From contig JAQFVV010000049.1 in NCBI GenBank assembly GCA_028023455.1, forward strand, positions 3,718,536-3,782,535: a stretch of 64,000 nucleotides of DNA, written 5' to 3'. Shown here one piece after another: positions 10,320-21,735 of the stretch; within the stretch, counting starts at the first letter, position 1, and every line of letters starts with the position of its first letter. This DNA comes from Epiperipatus broadwayi. Lineage: Eukaryota > Onychophora > Udeonychophora > Euonychophora > Peripatidae. Below the pieces are notes generated by a model, which was not told the origin of the DNA, made no database searches, and saw nothing but the letters and a program-made list of their open reading frames with translations. The translations under genes and the position numbers were made by a program.

Positions 10320-11808
10320 ATCTACACCAGCGTTTCCCAACCTGTGGTACGCGTACCACTGGTGGTACGCGAGTTGTTGGTTGGTGGTACGTGAAAAATA
10401 ATCAATAATGGCAGACATAAAAAAAAATCAAATCATAAAAATATCATAGAAACGTTTTTTCCTATAATTCATAAAAATTATTTTAATTAATAATATTATA
10501 CAGTAAAGTTGTTAATATGTACAGTCGATGCGAAAATCCAGCAATCGATATCGTTTTTTTAGAGTGCATTTTTAAATTTAGCCATTAGCCATTAGTAACT
10601 TGAGATATTGCCGCCACTGTTGTCATGGTGCTGCACTCTTGTTCACTTCACCGCGTGGCTTACAAGTGACAGGTTATTGTTTGTGATTGTATCGTCTTTG
10701 TTTATTAAAATTCATTGATCGCCATATAACCCGCTTATTCGAATTTAGACAAGAAGGACAGTTTTTTTGAAGACAATTCTTTTGATCTTTCTTCGAAATT
10801 GTATGATTTTGGTTGGCTTCATTCAGGTGATTGCATATTTAACTGATATTTTTTTGCAAATAAATAACTTAAATTTGACACCTCAGAACAACTCGATAAC
10901 GATCTTTAATGTTAATGATAAAATTGAAAATATGATTAAGAAATTAGATTTTTGGAAGCAGTATATTGAAAACAATCAATCGGAAGTATTCAAAACTACA
11001 TATTTTTTTGTTTGAAAATAAGGTTAGTCTGTCTCAAGATATACGAGAAAATATAATAGCACATTTAACAGGATTAAAATTGTCTTTAATGGAATATTTT
11101 GCAAAACCCGAAAACACAAATGATAAGTGGATTTCAAACCCCTTCTATGAAGAAAATTTAGAAAAAGCTACATCGTTATCAATAAATGAGAAAGAAAATT
11201 TAATAGAATTATCGACACAATCTAATTAATTTTGGTTAAACATTAAAGATTATGAACAACTTTCTGAGAAAGCTCTTAAATTATTATTACCATTTACTAG
11301 TATGAAATTAGTAGAGAAAGAGCTTTTTCTTCATATATTTAAAAAAAAAAAAAAGTATTGAAACAAATTGAATGCAGCTGTAGACTTAAGGGTATACCTC
11401 ACATCTTTTGAACCAAATTTCAAAAAATTATGTTTTTCGAAACAAGCACAAGGATCTCATTAAATTTATTTTATAAAAATATTTGATTATGATAAAATAT
11501 ATTAATTGGTTTTTTATAATTTTGTGTTTTTATTAAAACCATTTATTAGTAAACGAAATATGACAAAATAGTAGATAAATATGAAACTTTGAACAAACAC
11601 ATATATATATATGTTACAGTGAATTTATAATTTGTCTCATTGTGATGTGAATACATGGTCACCCTATAATATTTATAATGCAAATAAAATAACACACTCG
11701 CAATAAATTTCACAAAATACAATCATTTTTACGAAGTGGTACAATTTAGCGTGATGTATTACCAAGTGGTACGCGAGCCAAAAAAGGTTGGGAAACGCTG
11801 ATCTACAC
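10320..11808 (+). mobile_element. Internally deleted hAT DNA transposon with 8-bp target duplication
   Basis: The element occupies 10328-11800. Both ends carry the terminal inverted repeat CAGCGTTTCCCAACCT, followed by a subterminal GCGTACCAC motif on each side. It is flanked by a perfect 8-bp direct repeat ATCTACAC (10320-10327 and 11801-11808), the target-site size expected of hAT elements. At 1473 bp it is far shorter than an autonomous hAT. Inside is only the C-terminal part of a transposase of the ZBED5/SCAND3-like type, joined to 5' terminal sequence. Element identity and boundaries are directly visible. Mobility would need a transposase from elsewhere. Confidence 0.92.
10725..11463 (+). 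pseudogene. hAT transposase remnant (ZBED5-like C-terminal part)
   Basis: Fragments of one protein appear in successive frames: RLFEFRQE near 10727; an open segment 10767-11015 with AYLTDIF, NDKIENMIKKLDFW; a segment in another frame to 11229 with WISNPFYEENLE and LIELSTQSN; then, past a TAA, FWLNIKDYEQLSEKALKLLLPF, matching the hAT dimerisation region; and finally, in a third frame, LNAAVDLRVYLTSFEPN ending at the stop 11461-11463. At least three frameshifts and one in-frame stop break it. The N-terminal BED finger and catalytic core are missing. The host-domesticated ZBED5 family is the closest recognised pattern, but the TIRs and target duplication show this is a transposon copy. Confidence 0.85.
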
Positions 11809-12601
11809 TATACTTATTTCTTTATATGAAATTTATTTTACCAACATAGGCCCAGAAAAACTAAGATATCCAATATTCAATTGCAATAAATATTAAAAGT
11901 ATGACTGAAATAATTCAACTTCCAATCATAATATGTGAATCTAAAACTGAGCACAATATCGCATGAAAAAAATTGGCCAATCAATCTGCAGGATGTTTAT
12001 TTCCAGATAAAATCATTCTCCCCAATAGCTATCCAAAGAAAAAGAGTAAAGGCAAAAATATTATTCACTAAGTGATGAGATTTAAGGGTTTTTTTTTTTT
12101 TTTTGCTTTATTTCTTATTAAGAATAGCATAATGTTCATTTATCAGTTAGTAATTGATTGTTTTACTAAGGCATTTATGAATCATATACTAGTTGCTAAA
12201 TCCTAAACTTTCTTATAAACTTAAAAAATGCCACATTCAATCCTGATTGATGGATATGTTAAACAAATGCACTAACTATTATACCAAGAGTTTCTGATAT
12301 TTGTAAATATACTTATGTATAAAATACAATTCTAATATTAACAACAAAATGTAATTTAAAACTTTATTAGTAAATCATTTTCTCAGTTAATATTACAGAT
12401 TTTATTATATTTAATTAAATTTCATTTGCATTATTATTGCACATGTGCACTCCACACACACACACTATATATATATAATGCAACTTATTTAAAAAATAAA
12501 TATTCAAGTTTACTATAAAAAAAAAAAGCTTATAAACGTGCTAAATTTTATATTTTCTTTTTTAATTTATTAGTAGAGCTTTATTTACATAAGATATATT
12601 T
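11809..12601. other. AT-rich stretch with short microsatellites
   Basis: Contains a poly-T run near 12090 and CA/TA dinucleotide runs near 12455-12475. No gene was recognised. Confidence 0.5.
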
Positions 12602-13013
12602 TAGAAGGGATTTGAACACAGAATTTCAAGTTCTCTTCAGCTATCTACTCCATCTTATATAAATGACACTCATAACAACTTACATGTGAAAAAGATAAAT
12701 GATCTTTAATATATGTATTTCATGTTGAATCAGCCCTAATCAGTTGGTCCAGATCATCAGCTTCCTCATACATATATATGTAATCAGTGCTCAGTTTATA
12801 TTAAGATAGAAAATCTTGAAACTGTAATGGAAAGGCTTCAATCTTCTTTAGTCATCCATATTATTGAAAATCTGATGATGAAATACTCTAAGCCATTGTT
12901 GATGCCAATATTGTTGTCATACTGATGTTGACTTTAAGTCACTCTGACCTATCATATATAGGACCTTAATATGTTCATTTAAATATAGAGAAGAGAGCTA
13001 GGCAGAAACCAGG
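12602..13013 (-). repeat. Interspersed repeat family R1, near full-length copy
   Basis: Read on the minus strand, this aligns end to end with 26332-26770. Shared blocks include TTCTGCC near the start, TATTGGCATCA, TATCTTAATATAAA, a GATGATC segment, GATCATTTATCTTTTTCACATG, and the 3' end TTCAAATCC(C/T). The 3' end resembles a tRNA B box (GGTTCAAATCC in the other copy). This suggests a Pol III-related module, although it sits at the opposite end from a usual SINE head. Confidence 0.7.
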
Positions 13014-13046
13014 TTGAATTTGTAATATCTGAATACAAGTGTTATG

Positions 13047-13295
13047 TATATACTGAACTTTAGATGTAATTAGAGGAGATTTGGACACATATTTTTAAGC
13101 TCCTTCAGCTATTCACTCCATCTTATATAACTGATACATGTAAAAAAGATAAATCCAAATATACATGTTTCATGCTGCACCAGCATTCATCAGTTGATAC
13201 AGAACATCATATATATGCACAGGAGTGAATAACTGAAGGGAGCTTGAAAGCCTGTGTTCAAATCCCCTCTAATTATATCTAAAGTTTAGCATATA
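13047..13295. repeat. Foldback copy of repeat R1 with tRNA-like ends in inverted orientation
   Basis: Arms 13047-13118 and 13222-13295 are inverted repeats of about 72 bp with roughly 80% identity. Each arm carries the B-box-like end of family R1 (GATTTGGACAC on the left, GTGTTCAAATCC on the right). The left arm plus the centre is a truncated minus-strand R1. The right arm is an extra end module in + orientation. A hairpin of this size could arise from two adjacent insertions in opposite orientation or from a foldback element. Confidence 0.65.
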
Positions 13296-13299
13296 CATT

Positions 13300-16200
13300 A
13301 TTATTCAATTAAGATATACATATATATATATATTATATGAATACAAGATATATAAATATCTAATTATTTAGCATAACATTAGTTACTTTGTAGTCTGCCC
13401 AGTTTATTGCAGAGGAAAAAATGGCGGAATGAGTCATAAAAAAAGAAATTATTTTGTTAACCGAATCTAACTAATCTGCCAATTAAATGTTTGAATGTCA
13501 CATGGCTTTGCGAACAACTAGCCATATGACTATTTTTAATATTATTAATTAATTAATTAATTATAAAAAGTTTGCTCATGACAACGTAGAAAGAATTTAC
13601 AGATTATTTTTATTGTTTACACACTTTTTCTTTGTCTGCTTTAAAGAAAGAGCTTGTTTTGTTAAGAAATGATATAATTTCATTTTAACACCATTCTGAA
13701 TATTCTGTCTTTTAAAAATTCATGTAATATTCTAAGTAAATGATAATTAAATGTAAACAAATGATAATTAAATGGAGTCACGTCAGAATTTTATGAAAAG
13801 ATAAGGCTGTATATTTAATCTGTTTAATTATTTTCTAATATGGGAATGTTAGTGGGAAGATGAAATCTTTCATGAAATAAGATAAATGAACACATTTTTT
13901 CTCTTTTATTTAGAATAGATAACTGACCTCATATTTTCATTTAGTATAATTGAAAGTAGTATCTAATGAAGTTTTTTTTTTTTTGATCATTGATATAGAT
14001 CACGTGAATCCTTTTTAAGTTCTAGAATATCATAGAGGATCTGCTTTTACAAAAATTAATTTTTTCTTCTTTTTTTTAAATAGAAAAAGATATGTTTCCT
14101 TCATAAAACCTTTGCAAAACAAAGAAACAATCTATTGGTTTATTATTCAGAAGTTTATAAAATAAATTGTAGAAATCCTTGGACCCGAAATTAGATCATG
14201 TACAATATTGCAGAATAGTTATTGAATGGTATTTTATTTTAAAGTAAAATATTGCATAATTTTTCTCTTCTTACTCTCAACTTCAGTACTAAAAGTATAA
14301 TTCACTTTATTCTACTACAGCGCCATCTATTAAAAGTAAAGATACTAGATGGGTTTGAGATTTTGGATTACCATCTGTTCCACTGATCATTCATTATTTA
14401 AGCTTACAATAGAAGATAAAAAGAATATTATTGATAAAGTAGCATACAATATGATAAGAATAATTATAACTTTATTAATTAAAATAATCAAATGACTTTA
14501 TTGTTCTGGGGATCATAAATAATTTAAGTGTCAATAGAGACAGATCTAGGCACCACCTATAGACTTTAAACTTTAAATTTTGCCAAAATTACATTAAATC
14601 ATGCTGAATTATAATTTTGTTATATTAACTTTATTTTCTGTTTTTATTTATTTCCATTGCATTATGTTTTGATTGTAATGAGCAATTAGTACTAATAGTA
14701 TATAATAATACAATGAATCACATTAACTTACATAACAATTTTATACGTTTTTGTTTCTATATGTAATCATTGAAATACAAATTATTGAATATATGTGATG
14801 GTTTGTCACTAATATTATAATTATACCTGATATTTTGGCTAAATCTCATTGATCATAATAGAAAATAGCTATTTCAGTTATCAGAATTTTTAGCATCTGT
14901 TGTTGGCATTTGAATTCAAGATGAAACTTTAGTACTCTTTTATCATTGACAAATAACTATACACTAAAATAAACCCAAAAGTATTCATAATTATATACAC
15001 AAATATGAATACTTAAATAATTAGAAACTCACATTTCAAACATAATAGGTTATTGAGGAAAATATATCAGTGGATATATGTTTAAAAAATAAAAGTGATC
15101 TGTTTATTATCTAATCCTTAATAAATTTAAGATCTATATATAAGATTAAATGAAGTGTAATAATTTCTAACTTAATAAACAGTTATGAATAATCATTTAT
15201 GTGTAAATTGAAAAGTGGTTATTATGAATAAAAGTATGTTAAAAAATGCCAGTTATATATATATGATTAGATTTCCACAGACTTGGAGATGATGATATTA
15301 ATAATTTTAATAAAAAATTTTGATGTATATTATCTTCTTCCCTTTTATGATCATCTAAGATGCTCAAGAATTTTCAAATTATAAACATCTGGTTTAAGCT
15401 TAATATTAACAGAAATCTACACAGTCTTCCCATGTGCTTTTTACACCTTCATTTCCATCTTTTCTTTTAGTTTCAGAAAAGTAAGTTTTATTTTTCTATG
15501 ATAAAAAAATAAAAATTTTATGATAATTTTTGTGATCAAGTAAATTGAAATTTTTTGTCTTTCTCTCAGTTTTTTCATTATTAACAGAGCAATATTCACC
15601 CTGAAAATTACATCAGAAAAAATACAAGTTTATGCCACTGTACTATTTGAATGAACATTATTGAGAGCTGATTGTAAGTATTTATTTTTATATATTTTTT
15701 AATTATTATTTTTATATATTTTTTAATTATTATTTTTATATATTTTTAAATTATTATTTGAATTTATATTTGTTAAAAAATATCCCAAAAAATTATTATT
15801 GTAACTAACATATATGCTGATCAAAAAAAATAGCTCGTGATTGTGTAAATTTATATTGAGAATTATCTACATTTTTTGGTATGATGTGAGCTTGGGTCCA
15901 GTATTTGAATTAGGTGATATGAGACAAAGCTAAACATATTTTGCAAATATTATGACCCAATTTAGATTTTTTTATAATGTCTTGTTTGCATTTTAATAAA
16001 AATGAAAATACGCAAATGCTAAAAGTAAAGATTTTGACAGTATATAAACTTAGGTCAATTATACACTACTGCAATGTAAATTTCAAAACTGCATATTGAA
16101 TGCAAAGAGAGATGGCAGTTAATAAAGCTATTACTAAATTTATGGTCATAGTAGCATGAAGCAATATGAGCCCTCAAAACCTATAAAGATAGGATAAATA

Positions 16201-16540
16201 ATACTACATTGCACTGACTCTAAACTACTAACTTATGTACCTCAAGCATAACTCTATAATGAATTTAGTCTTTCATTCACTTTTTATTTTATTTTATTTT
16301 GTATATAGTGACTATTTTAGTAGTAATTTTTAATAAATTACAAACATTATTGAAGTTCTTTATTATATTCAAATTATACTAATTATTGATCAATATCAAC
16401 TACTTGTTATAAGGGATGTTATTAGGGATGATATATTCATTGCAAACCCTTGTATGGAAATACATTTTGAAGGGTTACTAGGGAAAATGAAAGGTACTAA
16501 TGTCTTTATTCTACAATATTTTCAGGTGATGGATTATGTT
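13300..16540. other. AT-rich stretch; 24-bp tandem repeat and a CTCF-like motif
   Basis: No gene was recognised. An (ATTA)n run lies at about 13540-13561. A 24-bp unit (TTTTTATATATTTTTTAATTA plus three bases) is repeated three times at about 15684-15760. ACAGCGCCATCTA at 14318-14330 resembles the reverse complement of the vertebrate/insect CTCF core. Confidence 0.4.
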
Positions 16541-16552
16541 AGATCATCATCA

Positions 16553-17239
16553 TCAACCATTATCAATCCACTGCAGGATGAAGGTCTCTCCAAGTTCAAT
16601 CCATCTTTTTCGATCTTTAGCTTCTCTTCTCCACATCACCCCTGCACACTTTCTTATTTCATCCATCCATCTCACATGTGGTCTCTTTCTGGGTCTTTTA
16701 CAATCTCTTGGAATCCAGTTTAAAATTTCAATTGTCCATCTATTATCATCTCTTCTAGCAATATGTCCAGCCCAACTCCACTTCAGTCTTTTAATTTTTT
16801 CAATGAGGTCAGTAACACCTGTTTGTTCTCTTACCCATACATTGTGTTTTCAATCTCTTCTTGTTACTCCCAACATGCATCTCTCCATACTTCTTTGAGT
16901 GGTTTGAAGTCTCTGTATTGCTCTTCTATTAAGTGTCCAAGTCTCAGATCCATAAGTAAGAACTGGCAAAACACATTTATTAAAAACCTTCCTTTTCAAA
17001 CACATAGGCATATTTTCTTTTAGTATCAAGTTATTTCTACCAAAAGCACTCCAACAAAGTTTAATTTTATGATTAATTTCATCCATTATGTTTCCATCTG
17101 TATTAATAATCTGACCAAGGTATTTGTAACTGTTAACTTCTTCTAATTCATCATAATCAATCTTTATTTTCATATTTTGAGAAAATCTATTAAACATTAC
17201 TTTAGTCTTTTTAACATTTATCTTTAGTCCTACTTTCAT
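16553..17239 (-). pseudogene. RTE LINE ORF, C-terminal part
   Basis: Same frame as the RT segment. It begins KVGLKINVKKTKVMF (RT thumb region), then NSYKYLGQII, LPVLTYGSETW and MERCMLGVTRRD. One TGA follows at 16850-16852, apparently an Arg CGA decayed to TGA. Past it the frame continues with WAGHIARRDDNRW, RPRKRPHVRWMDE and ILQWIDNG. These are standard RTE C-terminal motifs. The stop TGA at 16553-16555 lies inside the trinucleotide tail. Only one nonsense change in about 690 bp suggests a fairly recent insertion. Confidence 0.85.
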
Positions 17240-17269
17240 CTGATAACTCCTGCAACATTTCCTGTAACT

Positions 17270-18584
17270 CTAAAGCATTATTTGCAAAAAAACAACATCA
17301 TCTGCAAAATCTAAATGACTTAAATAATCTCCATTTACTTTCACTCCTTTAGCTTCCCATTTTAATCCACAAAATACTTCTTGCAGCACTGCTGTAAAAA
17401 GTTTTGGAGATATGGAGTCACCCTGTCTTACACCCTTCTCAATGTTGACTTTCCTACTATCATTATGTAATCTAATTGTTGCTGTTGCATTTTTATAAAT
17501 ATTCTTTAAAATATGACAATATCCTGGATCTATACCTTGATGATCCAATGCTTTAATCACTGAAGAAATGTTTATAGAATCAAATGCCTTTTCATAATCT
17601 ACAAATCCTAAGCATAATGGCAACTCATATTCATTTGTCCTTTCTATAACTTCTCTCAATACCTGGATATGATCTACTGTACTAAAACCACTTTTAAATC
17701 CAGCTTGTTCTCTTGGTTGGTGGAAGTCCAGTGTTCTCTGTAGACGAGTTGTAATTATCTTAGTAAAAATTTTGTATAAAACTGATAAAAGACTGATAGG
17801 TCTGTAATTTCTAATATCTTCTTTATCACCTTTTTTAAATATTAATATTAATACTGCATTCTTCCAATCATCTGGTACATCTTTATCATTTAGACATTTG
17901 GAATATAACTTTGCTAAAAAAAATTCTATTTCTTCACCTGCTTTTTTTAATATATCAATTATAATTCCATCATTACCTGGAGCCTTTCCTTTCTTCATAA
18001 ATTTAATTGCATGTCTCACTTCCTCATTCAAAATTCTGGGCAATTCAGAAGATATAATAGGTATAGGAGGTACTTGTTCTTTATTACTATATAATTCTTG
18101 ATAGAAGTCTTCTACACATTTCATGATGTCATCTCTCTTTTTAGTAATAATGCCATCTTTTTTTCTTATTGCAGATATAAATTTCCTACCAATACCAAAA
18201 TGTTGTTTTACACTCTTTAGACTTTTATTCTCTTCTACAGCTTTCCTTGCTAGTTCACAATTATACTTTCTTATATCATTTTCAACTCTTTTCCGCACCA
18301 TTTTACAAAATTCGAGATATTCAATCTTTTTTAATGCATCATTGTTGTATATCCTCATATTCCTTCTTTTCTTCATAAATTCTCTAGTCTCAGTAGAAAT
18401 TTTATTGGTCAATTGCTGCTTTTTTCTACCAGCTATCTTTGTTGCAGTTTTTAAAAGTGTATCAGTTATTTTCCTATTAATTTCATTCAAATCTGAATCA
18501 TGTTCAAAATCTACTAATACTTGAAACCGATTTGTAAGTTCTAATTTAAATTCATTAGAATGTTTCTGAAGATTAGGAATATCA
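17270..18584 (-). pseudogene. RTE LINE ORF, central part: reverse transcriptase
   Basis: The frame is open from the N gap (18584) to a stop at 17270. An N-terminal linker is followed by the RT fingers (KGKAPGNDGI, WKNAVLILIFKKGD, NYRPISLLSVLYKIF), palm motif A (FVDYEKAFDS), motif B (GVRQGDSISPKLFTA) and the catalytic FADD box in LDFADDVVF. It would copy element RNA into the nicked target. The frame before the gap differs from the endonuclease frame, so the gap hides either missing bases or a frameshift. Just after the FADD box an A-run on the + strand (17286-17292) disrupts the frame. The expected continuation (ANNALELQEMLQ) is visible in a shifted frame before the frame returns. Confidence 0.9.
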
Positions 18585-18613
18585 NNNNNNNNNNNNNNNN
18601 NNNNNNNNNNNNN
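18585..18613. other. Assembly gap (29 N)
   Basis: A run of 29 undetermined bases lies inside the LINE between the endonuclease and RT segments. Its true length may differ, since the reading frames on the two sides do not match. Confidence 0.99.
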
Positions 18614-19538
18614 ATATCAACTGTAAATATTGATTTTCTTAATAATTTTTGTCTCTCTAGTTTTACATTAACATGTATCTTACATCTTACTAATCGATGA
18701 TCACTTCCTGTGTTAAATTTATTAAGAACATTACAATCTTGAAATATGTATTTTCTGTTAGTCAAAATATAATCCAATTCTGCTGTACCTTCATTTGGAT
18801 GCTTCCATGTCCATTTCCTTTTAACATTTTTCTCAAAAAAAAAGAATTCATAATATAAAGTTTTTCTTTTTCTGCAAACTCCACAAGTCTATGTCCTCTC
18901 TCATTTCTATTACCATAACCAAAATTACCTACAGCATTTTTGTCTTTCATTTGTTTACCAATTCTAGCATTAAAGTCTCCCATAACAATTTTAAAATGTT
19001 GTTTACTCTGATCAAAGGCCTTTTGTACATCCATATAAAAATCTTCTACTACTTCATCACTATGAGAACTTGTTGGGGCATAAACCTGAATTATCTGCAT
19101 TTGGTATCTGCTATTAAGTTGTAAAACTAATCTTGCCACTCTGTCCGATACACCATCAATCTCCACAATGTTATTCTTCCATTTTTTATTTATAATGAAT
19201 CCTACTCCACTTGTATTTCCAATATTTGTGCCTTTATAGTAGAGTACATGTCCACTTTTTAAATCAATTGTTTCTTCACCTTTTCTTCTAACTTCACAAA
19301 GTCCAATAATGTCCCATTTAATATAAGACAGTTCTTCTTCTAACTCTTGCAATCTTCCTTCACTTGAAAGTGATCTGCAGTTGTAAGTACCTAAATAAAA
19401 AGTCGTCATCAAATGGCAGCCTGAGTCTGCAATCAGGAGATTATTAGCACCCTCCGCCTTCGGCCACCAACCGCTGCCTTGGTTGGTGACTTTACAGCCT
19501 CCTGGGAATAAGGGCCATGATTTATTTTTGTCTGTCAT
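18614..19538 (-). pseudogene. RTE LINE ORF, N-terminal part: APE-like endonuclease
   Basis: From the ATG at 19538 the frame reads through the endonuclease motifs GTYNCRSL, DIIGLCEVRRKG (catalytic Glu), GVGFIINKKW, VYAPTSSHSDE, KIVMGDFNARIG and NERGHRLVEF. A run of As at 18834-18843 then shifts the frame. The rest of the domain (KWTWKHPNEGTAELDYILTN, then GSDHRLVR with the final catalytic DH) continues in the next frame to the N gap. The product would cut target DNA at the insertion site. This family is often annotated as craniofacial development protein 2-like in host genomes, but here it is transposon-encoded. The homopolymer frameshift could be genuine or a sequencing error. Confidence 0.88.
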
Positions 19539-19850
19539 GATTGTATATATTGGAAAAATATTCTTAAACTTGGAGGTTTTTAAATTGGAAAAATATTCTT
19601 AAACTTGGAGGTTTTTTAAAAAGCCAATAAACTCACCATGCTGGTTAATGTGTGTTGGTGAGCAGACCATCCATGTTTGTATACACTATGAATAATCACA
19701 TAGTAATAACAGCTGCAACGACAAGAATGTTTGGAGTGGACATTAGGAATTTGCCCTGCTCGGTTCCTTTAAGGCCTCCAAGAGGAATCAAAGGGTCTCC
19801 TTTCAGTTAATAGCAAACTCTTTTCTGCAGCTATTACCTTAGATAAGTAT

Positions 19851-21735
19851 TATTATATATCAGTTTTTTAGAAATCTTATGATAAATCCAACTAACCTAC
19901 TATCAAACATATAATTTCAAGTTGTATGCATGATAATTTTGAATTTATGAAATAATATGAAAATAATTATTAGAAATATTAACTTTTATACTTTTTTTTA
20001 TTACTTTGAATATCATGACTATATTTTTTAGCTTATTTACATTCTTTGGTGTTTGATGTTTCAAACAATATATATTATGTCATTTTTGAGTAATACAAAC
20101 TTAAGTTATGATAAAATTTGTCACTAAACATAATTTTTAAAATATTCAATATGGCTTCTTTGCCAGCGAAAAAAATATTATAAATATCATTTATGATGAA
20201 ACCTAGCAAAGTATCAATTGAAAACAAATATGTCATCTAAAATTACATCACATAGTAATAGCATTTATTTGTCAAGCTGACTAGAACTAAAAATAAATAT
20301 ATTTTTAGATTATTATTCTTAACTATATAAAGATCTTAATATGTGCAAAAATTGGAGTTATAATAGCTTCCTAAAAAATTTTCACCAACAAGAAATCTTT
20401 CTCATAAAGAATAATATATAATAATAAGAACATTTATCTATAATATATGTAGAGAAATCATTAAAAATATTCATTTTTATATAAATTTTATTCATTATAA
20501 TCTATTGCTCATTAATAAAAATATTTAGTTTGTTGTTATATTTCCATTTTTTACACATATAAAAAATTAATGTTTGATCTATAACTCTTTTATAATTTTA
20601 GATAATAAACTAAAAGCAGATTAATTTTTGTTCTAATGTTTATGGGATTATAAAATGCTATTTTCTCTAATTCTTTTCAGTTATTTTCATTTCTTGGAAA
20701 AAGACTGAATAAGTGTAAATTATCTCCACACAATTCTTTAAACTCAATCTTTTGTTAGTATTTTGTAAGATACTAAAAATTAGAATTTTTATTTGCAATC
20801 ATCATTAAAATATTAGTGCTATTGATAGCTTAGAAAATGTTTTCATTTGGGATTTTTTTTAAATTTTTTTGGAAATATTAATACTAATAATTTCCAAGAT
20901 GTACAAATCCTTTTAAATTATATAGTTCAGTTTCATGAATTTTTTTTCCCCAACCATTATTATTTTTATTTGACCATGATTGTGTAGGAAGCATATCATT
21001 TTGATTCTTTATTTAGCATATCTAATGTTGATTTCATTGCCTCTTAATCTTTTTTAGTGATGAATATGTCATATTCATATCTCAAATTATTATTCTTTTT
21101 TAAAAATATATTAACAATAACTGTCTAGTACATTATGATAAAAAGAACATTTTAAATTAATAGATAATAATTTCATAATATTTTCTTGACTCCAAAGTCA
21201 TTTATTGAAAGATTAAAATTTTGATCTAAAGCCAGAAAGTAAACACAAGATATACCCAGAATAGTATTACCATGAGTTTCTACCACCATATGTGTTCAGC
21301 ATATTTTTTAAAAAAAGATGATAAAATGGAATGTTAAAGTCTTAATATTATAATAGTCACGATGTTATGAGTCTTACCATTAGGTAGATATGCATTGTTA
21401 AAGATGCAATTTTATTTTATTATAGACCATTAGCCCATGTCACTAGCTCTAGGAGTAGCTGAGATTTATAATCTAAATTCTTAATGTATATATTTAAGAA
21501 TGAAAAGATAAAAAAAATAAATAAACTACTGCCAGTAATATTACGCAAAAATCATTTATTATCCCACATATATAAAATTGAATTGGAGGAATAAACATTA
21601 TTACTTTAGTTTAGTTTGTATATTTATCATATTGAAATTTAAGTTTAATTCGCACAGATGGAGATTCTTGTTTATACATTTTAATCTTTTGATAGACGTA
21701 AATACAGTACATACATTACGCACATAAAACTTACG
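19851..21735. other. AT-rich stretch, nothing recognised
   Basis: No coding frame, repeat or RNA gene was recognised. Confidence 0.5.

Larger units (their letters stand above)
16541..19850 (-). mobile_element. RTE-type non-LTR retrotransposon (LINE), nearly complete
   Basis: On the minus strand the order is 5' UTR (about 19850-19539), APE-type endonuclease, reverse transcriptase, C-terminal domain, and a very short trinucleotide tail. The 3' end is (TGA)4 at 16544-16555, typical of RTE elements, which end in short tandem repeats rather than poly-A. The stop codon is itself the first TGA of that tail. The 5' UTR holds a 33-bp direct duplication (19549-19581 and 19584-19616). Lesions are few: frameshifts at A-runs near 18835 and 17286, one in-frame TGA at about 16850, and an assembly gap at 18585-18613. 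The left flank target duplication was not resolved. Confidence 0.88.

Noticed and set aside
13417-13430. AAAATGGCGGAA, a YY1-like motif with a Kozak-like start
   Set aside because: The frame stops after three codons and there is no supporting motif cluster.
16454-17023. + strand open frames
   Set aside because: Antisense shadows of the RTE C-terminal coding region.
18123-18524. + strand 133-codon frame
   Set aside because: Antisense of the LINE reverse-transcriptase linker; no own domain.
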